Source: a virus | Virus record (IMG/VR): IMGVR_UViG_3300017714_002608 | Span: 1-25,117 of that record | Direction: 5' to 3' (one strand) | Length of the DNA stretch: 25,117 bases | Shown: positions 20,675 to 25,117 of the stretch, one piece after another | How positions within the stretch are numbered: the first letter of the stretch is position 1 | Layout of the letters: each line of letters begins with the position of its first letter | Notes under the pieces: model-generated | Told to the model about the DNA's origin: nothing | The model's database searches: none | The model's input: only the letters and a program-made list of their open reading frames with translations | Program-made: the position numbers and the translations under genes

Positions 20675-21207
20675 TATAGCAAAGGTATAGCACCAAAATT
20701 TTTAGTAGGTAAAGTAGGAAGAGTATGATCTTCCCTAGACATAATATCAAATCCTAAAGTTATTCTTTTACCAGAATACTTTCTTAAATTTACAACTCTA
20801 TGTGCATGTTTACCAGGACCAAAATATATGTTACCACATTCATTATCAATAGTCCAATCCTCAAATTCGGTTGCAGTATCCTGAGGTTCTATGGATATGT
20901 AACCATGCCACAATGCCTTATGATTATGCCACCCAAGCACACCATCATAGTCTTGGTAGTTTAACCAAGACTGAATCCAGAGAATGCTTTCGGGCAATTG
21001 TTCTCTTACAATTTCCCTAACCTTTTCATAAATTCTATACATGTGTATAGAAGGAGAAGATACCCCAAAGATATTATAGTCAGTGTAAGCCCCCGTGGAA
21101 TCGGAAAGACCATTACTCACTATGTGATCATGGGATATCTTCAGTTCTGTTATTATTTCTTGTTGGTTCTCTTTAATATAATCAAAGTTATACAGAATAT
21201 AATTCAT
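20674..21207 (-). CDS. Putative Fe(II)/2-oxoglutarate oxygenase
   Basis: A 177-aa protein. WLNYQDYDGVLGWHNHKALWHGYISI (81-106) supplies His94 and His96 at the HxD position (HNH). GNIYFGPGKHAHRVVN supplies the distal histidine (His134 or His136), and YSGKRITLGFDIM supplies the 2-oxoglutarate Arg148. The pattern matches phage 2OG-FeII_Oxy-type proteins like the one at 11323, which also has HxH. It is the first gene after the gap at 21208-21244. The downstream gene is coupled through TAATG. Substrate unknown. Confidence 0.68.
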   Translation of the reverse strand: MNYILYNFDYIKENQQEIITELKISHDHIVSNGLSDSTGAYTDYNIFGVSSPSIHMYRIYEKVREIVREQLPESILWIQSWLNYQDYDGVLGWHNHKALWHGYISIEPQDTATEFEDWTIDNECGNIYFGPGKHAHRVVNLRKYSGKRITLGFDIMSREDHTLPTLPTKNFGAIPLL

Positions 21208-21210
21208 TCA

Positions 21211-21242
21211 CTATAATTCAATTGCTTAATTATATATTATAG
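21211..21242. repeat. Inverted repeat with TATAAT on both strands
   Basis: CTATAAT (21211-21217) and ATTATAG (21236-21242) are inverted copies 18 bases apart in the gap before the gene at 20674-21207. The minus-strand TATAAT at 21241-21236 could be a -10 box, but I see no matching -35. Confidence 0.4.
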
Positions 21243-21244
21243 CA

Positions 21245-21964
21245 CTATTCAGGATCGGGTTTGCCTGCCGCTGCGTCAGCGTACTTGGTCGCTGCACTTG
21301 GTTGAGTTGGGAACATGTGCGTAGCAATGTTAGGATCAATGCCTGCAAGATTTGTTGGCATATCTCTAAGTTTTTGTCTATACGCAGTCCATTCTGCTTT
21401 AAGTGCATCAGGAGCATCTGCAGGGAGATTGTTATCACTGGCATCAAGAGTTTTATCTCTTACCAGTTTAATATCCTCCCAGGTAACATCTCTCTCAGTT
21501 CCACAAATAGCTTCGCTTACAGATCTAGTTTTAACTACTATCTTACCAGTCTTAAGGTCCTTACTTACTTCTGAAGCCTCATAGATGTCGTTAGGTTTTG
21601 CTGGTGTCCAAACCATTAGACGGTCATATCCCTCGATAGCAGGGGATTGTGAATGAGGAGTAGAAGGTTCATCATACTCTACTTGTTTAGCGTCATCAAT
21701 TGGTCCTCTTAATTGACAGATAAGAGGGTCGGTAGAACAATCTACTTCAAACCACTCTGCAACGTCCTCAGGAACAGGTCTACCGTCCACAATATCTTCT
21801 TCGGTTAAAGGACCGTACTTCTCTTTACCATCTGCACCCAGTTGGAGCCAGATTTTATCTGGACCATGGTACGTAAATTTACGTGTTTTTCCTGCAGACT
21901 GAGAATGGTCTACTTGGTATTCATTGGGGAGACCCAGATCAAATTCTATAGAAACTTGTGCCAT
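21245..21964 (-). CDS. Putative tail fibre assembly or tail-associated protein
   Basis: A 239-aa protein. The C-terminal part, WEDIKLVRDKTLDASDNNLPADAPDALKAEWTAYRQKLRDMP (162-203), resembles the tail-fibre-assembly chaperone domain (R-D-x-x-L...W..YRQ.LRD-P) found at the ends of fibre-chaperone proteins of many phages. Here, unusually, a long N-terminal part with several short beta-rich segments precedes it (IEFDLGLPNEYQVD, DKIWLQLGADGKEKYGPLTEEDI). A CSTDPLIC segment (76-83) holds two cysteines. A late box, TATAAATA, lies 40 bases upstream. It sits at the end of the run of three Cys/Gly-rich adhesin-like genes, fitting a role in their assembly or attachment. Confidence 0.65.
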   Translation of the reverse strand: MAQVSIEFDLGLPNEYQVDHSQSAGKTRKFTYHGPDKIWLQLGADGKEKYGPLTEEDIVDGRPVPEDVAEWFEVDCSTDPLICQLRGPIDDAKQVEYDEPSTPHSQSPAIEGYDRLMVWTPAKPNDIYEASEVSKDLKTGKIVVKTRSVSEAICGTERDVTWEDIKLVRDKTLDASDNNLPADAPDALKAEWTAYRQKLRDMPTNLAGIDPNIATHMFPTQPSAATKYADAAAGKPDPE

Positions 21965-22003
21965 GGTTATTACTACTTAAAAAGGTTGACTTACTTTTAA
22001 TAA

Positions 22004-22011
22004 TATTTATA
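22004..22011 (-). promoter_or_regulatory. T4-type late promoter box
   Basis: TATAAATA on the minus strand, a perfect T4 late box, overlapping the stop codon of the 22007-22795 gene and 40 bases before the gene at 21964. Confidence 0.75.
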
Positions 22012-22795
22012 GGAAACTAATCTTAACTAATCCAGGACCGCCAGTGGCTCCCTTGGCGCAGCAGCTACTACCACCACAATAGGTAGTCATACCACCCTGT
22101 CCACCGTGTCCATATGGAGATGTCCAGCAACCACAACGCTGCCAACACTCATGGATTTGAGCTTGAACTTGTGTACCAATAAATGGTGCAGGAGTTGGAG
22201 CGTGTGCTTGACAATGGCAATGACACTCAGCGATGTGACCATTGAATGCACCTCTATGGTTACCCATTCCAAAGTCACCACCATGAGCATTAGGATCCAC
22301 ACAACAGCGACCCCAGTCAGAGTGGCAAGCAGTGTTCCAAGAACCATTAGCACAACCACCAGTGCCACCGAGAGCACAGAAGTTAGACAGTCCAGTACCA
22401 TTAACGTAAGATGAACATCCATCACACGCCACACATTCAACACTCTCGCATGGATAAGTACCACCAGCGCAAACTGTGTATGCATCGCCAGCAGTTACTG
22501 TAATAGTTTTGCTGTTATAGTATCCACCTTGAGCACCAGCAAAGTGCTGACATCTACCAGTAGAACATGCGCCATGTCCATTGCCACCTGCGCCCCACAT
22601 TTCAAAATGAACTTTTCTTACACCTGCAGGAATAGTCCAAAGACAGCAACATCCTGTTGAGCAACGATTAGGAGATCCAAAAATCCACTTGACACACCAA
22701 GTGTCAAACACTCCAGTAGCAACAGCAGATTGTGGGATACTGCCATCAACTATGGATGCTGTTAAGATTTTTTTATAGCTAGAGTAAGATGCCAT
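22007..22795 (-). CDS. Cys/Gly-rich adhesin-like virion protein (paralogue 1)
   Basis: A 262-aa protein with about 26 cysteines (10 percent), often in CCC, CxC or CC clusters. Order: MASYSSYKKIL... start, STGCCCLWTIPAGVRKVHFEMWGAGGNGHGAC (47-77), the glycine-rich fold opening seen in phage Gly-rich tip domains, then QHFAGAQGGYYNSKTI, ECVACDGCSSYVNG, GNHRGAF, HCHC, ECWQRCGCW and a C-terminal GGQGGMTTYCGGSSCC...GGPGLVKISFL. There is no signal peptide. It is one of three tandem paralogues, about 60 percent similar by eye, in the tail-gene region, so I infer a particle-surface adhesin. The many cysteines may form a disulfide or metal-bound network once outside the cell. A late box precedes it. 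Confidence 0.8.
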   Translation of the reverse strand: MASYSSYKKILTASIVDGSIPQSAVATGVFDTWCVKWIFGSPNRCSTGCCCLWTIPAGVRKVHFEMWGAGGNGHGACSTGRCQHFAGAQGGYYNSKTITVTAGDAYTVCAGGTYPCESVECVACDGCSSYVNGTGLSNFCALGGTGGCANGSWNTACHSDWGRCCVDPNAHGGDFGMGNHRGAFNGHIAECHCHCQAHAPTPAPFIGTQVQAQIHECWQRCGCWTSPYGHGGQGGMTTYCGGSSCCAKGATGGPGLVKISFL

Positions 22796-22821
22796 CTCTC
22801 GTTAAACCTCGTTATTAATAG

Positions 22822-22829
22822 TATTTATC
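22822..22829 (-). promoter_or_regulatory. T4-type late promoter box
   Basis: GATAAATA on the minus strand, 27 bases before the ATG at 22795, overlapping the end of the 22828-23628 gene. Confidence 0.65.
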
Positions 22830-23628
22830 AATAGTATGTAATTTTGACCAATCCTGGTCCGCCCATACCACCAGTACCACAACAGCTGCTGCCACCACAG
22901 TAAGATGTCATAGCACTCTGACCACCATGACCATATGGAACAGTCCAGCAACCACAACGCATCCAACAATAATTGATGGCCATTTGAACTTCAGTACCAA
23001 TTCTTGGTGCAGAAGTTGATCTTGTGGTAGTTTTCCTACAATGGCACTGTCCCTGACCGAACGTCCAGTCTGCAGCACCGAATGCACCTCTATGACTGAT
23101 AGTACCAAAGTCTCCGCCGTTGGCTCCTGCCTGTAAGCAGCAAGAATTTTCTGAGTGACATGCTGTTGACCAACTAGTGTTAGCACATCCACCAACACCA
23201 CCAACAGCACAGAAGTTGCTTAAATTTGCTCCATTGACATAAGATGCACAACCAACACATCCAGTACATTCTATTCTACAACAGTTACCATTTCCAGCAG
23301 AACAAACTGTATAAGTCGAACCACTAGTAGTAGTAATATACTTAGAGTTATATGCTCCACCTTGAGCACCAGCATAGTGATGACATCTACTAGTAGAACA
23401 TGCACCATTACCAGATCCACCAGCACCCCAAAGTTCAAAGAATAGATTAGTTACACCATCAGGAACAGTCCAAAGACAGCAACATCCTGCTGAACATGCG
23501 TTAGGAGATCCATAAACCCACTTGACACCAAAGGTCTTCCTAGCATCAGGATCTAGCTGAGTAGATCCAATAGATCCATCTGAGAACGATGATCCATTGA
23601 CCTTCTTATAACTTGCATACGATGCCAT
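22828..23628 (-). CDS. Cys/Gly-rich adhesin-like virion protein (paralogue 2)
   Basis: A 266-aa paralogue with about 25 cysteines in almost the same positions as its neighbours: CSAGCCCLWTVPDGVTNLFFELWGAGGSGNGAC, RCHHYAGAQGGAYNS, NCCRIECTGCVGCASYVNGANLSNFCAVGG, SCC, QCHC, YCWMRCGCWTVPYGHGGQSAM and SYCGGSSCC. It differs from paralogue 1 in a longer variable loop (residues about 186-205, AADWTFGQGQCHCRKTTTRSTSAP), the place where the three diverge most. The ribosome-binding site GGAG follows directly on the stop codon of the 23643 gene (TAAGGAG), so it is probably coupled to it. Target of binding unknown. Confidence 0.8.
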   Translation of the reverse strand: MASYASYKKVNGSSFSDGSIGSTQLDPDARKTFGVKWVYGSPNACSAGCCCLWTVPDGVTNLFFELWGAGGSGNGACSTSRCHHYAGAQGGAYNSKYITTTSGSTYTVCSAGNGNCCRIECTGCVGCASYVNGANLSNFCAVGGVGGCANTSWSTACHSENSCCLQAGANGGDFGTISHRGAFGAADWTFGQGQCHCRKTTTRSTSAPRIGTEVQMAINYCWMRCGCWTVPYGHGGQSAMTSYCGGSSCCGTGGMGGPGLVKITYY

Positions 23629-23642
23629 TTTTAGATGTCTCC

Positions 23643-24428
23643 TTAGAAATAAGTAATTTTAACAACACCAGAACCACCAGTAGTTCCTCTACCACAACAG
23701 TTAGATCCGCAATAAGTAGTCATACCACCTTGTCCACCAGATGTATAGGGAACGTTCTGACAACCACAACGCATCCAACACTCAGTGAGTTCACCACTAA
23801 CTCCCGAACTTCCGAAGAATGGTGCTCCAGAAGAACACTCGGTATGACGATAGCAGTGACAGTTAAATGAACCAGAGAATGAACCAGGGTGACCACCCAT
23901 TGCAAAGTCACTACTATAAGCAGTTGGGTTTACACAACAAGGACCCCAATCGGAGTTACACATCGTGTTCCAAGAACCGTTAGAACAACCTCCCTTTCCT
24001 CCAATAGCACAAAAGTTACTGAGGTTGCAACCATTTATATAAGATCCGCACCCGTTGCAGGCAAGGCACTCAACAGACTGACAAGGGTAAACGCCCCCAG
24101 CGCAAATAGTGTAGGTCCAAGCGTCTTGAACACTAATAGTTTTAGTTGTGTAGTAACCACCACCAGCGCCAGCATAGTGCTGACATCTGTTATTAACGCA
24201 CAATCCGTGACCATTGCCACCTGCGCCCCACAATTCAAAAGTAACTCTTCTGACACCAGTAGGAACCGTCCAAAGGCAACAGCAACCTGGTGCTTCTGGA
24301 CCTAAGCAACCACGAATCCATTTAACGGCATAATTTTTAAAGGCAGAGGGGTCAAGTTTAGCATCGGTGATAGCACCTGCTGGTAAACTTGCCCCACTTA
24401 CTTTTTTGTAACTTGCGTAGGTAGCCAT
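23643..24428 (-). CDS. Cys/Gly-rich adhesin-like virion protein (paralogue 3)
   Basis: A 261-aa paralogue with about 26 cysteines: PGCCCLWTVPTGVRRVTFELWGAGGNGHGLC, RCQHYAGAGGGYYTT, ECLACNGCGSYINGCNLSNFCAIGG, PCC, NCHC, ECWMRCGC and TYCGSNCCGRGTTGGSGVVKITYF. It is the first of the three in transcription order. The ECWMRCGC motif is followed by QNVPYTSGGQ where the others have W-[ST]-x-PYGHGG. An overlapping pair of late boxes lies 19-25 bases upstream. A terminator-like hairpin separates it from the fibre gene before it. The protein probably ends a fibre or forms a tip, as Gly-rich domains do. Confidence 0.8.
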   Translation of the reverse strand: MATYASYKKVSGASLPAGAITDAKLDPSAFKNYAVKWIRGCLGPEAPGCCCLWTVPTGVRRVTFELWGAGGNGHGLCVNNRCQHYAGAGGGYYTTKTISVQDAWTYTICAGGVYPCQSVECLACNGCGSYINGCNLSNFCAIGGKGGCSNGSWNTMCNSDWGPCCVNPTAYSSDFAMGGHPGSFSGSFNCHCYRHTECSSGAPFFGSSGVSGELTECWMRCGCQNVPYTSGGQGGMTTYCGSNCCGRGTTGGSGVVKITYF

Positions 24429-24446
24429 TTCTTAAACCACTGTTCG

Positions 24447-24460
24447 TATTTATATTTATG
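24447..24460 (-). promoter_or_regulatory. Two overlapping late promoter boxes
   Basis: On the minus strand CATAAATA (24460-24453) and TATAAATA (24454-24447) overlap by two bases upstream of the ATG at 24428. Either fits the NATAAATA late form. Confidence 0.75.
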
Positions 24461-24467
24461 GATAAAG

Positions 24468-24486
24468 GGGGGACATTACTGCCCCC
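24468..24486 (-). terminator. GC-rich hairpin after the fibre gene
   Basis: On the minus strand GGGGG, a 9-base interior that can add CA/TG pairs, CCCCC, then TTTATC. It lies 16 bases after the stop at 24502. The T-run is short, so it is moderate as a terminator. Confidence 0.55.
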
Positions 24487-24501
24487 TGAGTGTCTCTTCT
24501 A

Positions 24502-25117
24502 TTAGACGGTGAAGAGTCTCCAACCGTAAGTATCGTTGTAGAATACCAGATCGAATGCGGCACCTTCTGCAGCAACTGTCATATCTGAAGCGTCTCCCAT
24601 AATCAACTTACCATTTCTAGCAATGGTGAGGTTGTTAGAGTCAAACGTCTTAGCAACGTCGAAGAATCTAACGGTGTCACCCTTGTTAGGTGAACCAGGC
24701 AGGGTAACAGTGAATCCACCACCAGTGGTATTACACCACACTGCAGAGAATGCAGCGGCAGAAGTGTTGCTGTTAGCATCAACATGCTGGAGACCACCGA
24801 TGGGCACCCAAGCAGAACCATTGTATGCTTCATGAGTTCCGAGAGATGTGTTAAATCTCAGACCACCTTGAATTGGATTAGCAGGTCTTTGTGCAGTTGT
24901 TCCCTTAGGTGGAACCATCTGCTCAACACCCATGTTACCTCTAGTAACGAATCCGCGAACCGCGAATTCAGTTGGGGTTGCAGTGTTGGAGTTGCCACTC
25001 ATGGTCTCGTCAGAGGAGAATTCGTTGATCGCCTCACCAATCTGACCACCCAGTGAACCCAGTCTCAGTTCAGTCAAACCAGACAGGTTGAACGCAGAAG
25101 CGTCCAGGGTAGCAGCA
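24502..25117 (-). CDS. Virion fibre-like protein, C-terminal part (runs off the right edge)
   Basis: At least 204 codons, open to the window edge; no convincing internal start. It reads AATLDASAFNLSGLTELRLGS then GGQIGEAINEFS, VRGFVTRGNMG and GGLRFNTSLGTHEAYNGSAWVPIGG, a segment common near the ends of phage fibres. The last about 85 residues (FTVTLPGSPNKGDTVRFFDVAKTFDSNNLTIARNG...GDASDMTVAAEGAAFDLVFYNDTYGWRLFTV) are clearly homologous to the end of the 526-aa protein at 8908. Higher GC than the sugar operon. It belongs with the tail genes and is upstream of the adhesin triplet in transcription order. Confidence 0.83.
   Translation of the reverse strand, partial: AATLDASAFNLSGLTELRLGSLGGQIGEAINEFSSDETMSGNSNTATPTEFAVRGFVTRGNMGVEQMVPPKGTTAQRPANPIQGGLRFNTSLGTHEAYNGSAWVPIGGLQHVDANSNTSAAAFSAVWCNTTGGGFTVTLPGSPNKGDTVRFFDVAKTFDSNNLTIARNGKLIMGDASDMTVAAEGAAFDLVFYNDTYGWRLFTV

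Noticed and set aside
21302-21584. Two overlapping plus-strand frames of about 90 codons
   Set aside because: Both are antisense to the 239-aa tail-associated gene and differ from each other only in frame; composition is that of reverse-strand coding.
22087-22485. 132-codon minus frame within the first Cys-rich paralogue
   Set aside because: It is the alternative frame of a repetitive glycine-rich gene and has no start signal; similar shadows occur in the other two paralogues.
1-25117. tRNA genes, insertion sequences, integrase, psbA/psbD photosynthesis genes
   Set aside because: Looked for and not seen; gaps between genes are too short to hold a tRNA outside those already explained by promoters and hairpins.

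Overview
The window looks like part of a T4-like (myovirus) cyanophage genome. The evidence is a PhoH-type ATPase, ThyX, glutaredoxins, a ferredoxin-dependent bilin reductase, sigma70-like early promoters, T4-type late promoter boxes (NATAAATA), tail or fibre genes, and tight packing with TAATG and ATGA junctions. The bilin reductase points to a picocyanobacterial host (Prochlorococcus or Synechococcus). Nearly every gene lies on the minus strand; only the bilin reductase and a heptose epimerase lie on plus. All identifications come from reading motifs by eye, with no database search.

Layout in coordinate order (minus-strand transcription runs right to left). 1-6324: small phage genes and nucleotide or redox functions (phoH, thyX, an oxygenase-like protein, an SGNH hydrolase-like protein, a glutaredoxin-like protein, many conserved small proteins). 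This part holds three sigma70-like promoters with exact 17-bp spacers; two have their -35 box inside a hairpin loop. 6339-8900: a full-length NodU/TobZ-type carbamoyltransferase, the plus-strand bilin reductase and a CPYC glutaredoxin. 8908-10488: a 526-aa virion or fibre protein. 10554-19906: a sugar and tailoring cassette. HldD (plus strand) converges on a tightly overlapping minus-strand operon: GT9-like glycosyltransferase, carbamoyltransferase, flavin-dependent halogenase, Fe(II)/2OG oxygenase, heptose adenylyltransferase, heptose kinase, a carbamoyltransferase that lacks its C-terminal domain, HAD phosphatase, cupin, second oxygenase. 19973-21207: two more Fe(II)/2OG oxygenases. 21245-25117: tail genes, comprising a putative tail-assembly protein, three tandem Cys/Gly-rich adhesin-like paralogues and the end of another fibre protein that shares a C-terminal domain with the 8908-10488 protein.

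The most interesting feature is the 10554-19906 cassette. It encodes kinase, adenylyltransferase, epimerase and probably phosphatase steps of ADP-heptose synthesis, plus a heptosyltransferase-like enzyme and tailoring enzymes (two carbamoyltransferases, a halogenase, hydroxylases, a cupin). A T4-type late promoter box precedes it and it lies between tail genes. I infer late synthesis of a carbamoylated, hydroxylated and possibly halogenated heptose-containing glycan or metabolite. Possible targets are the virion (perhaps the neighbouring fibres), the host envelope, or a free small molecule; the sequence alone does not decide.

No tRNA, CRISPR array, insertion sequence or integrase was seen. 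No stretch over about 120 bases lacks a gene.
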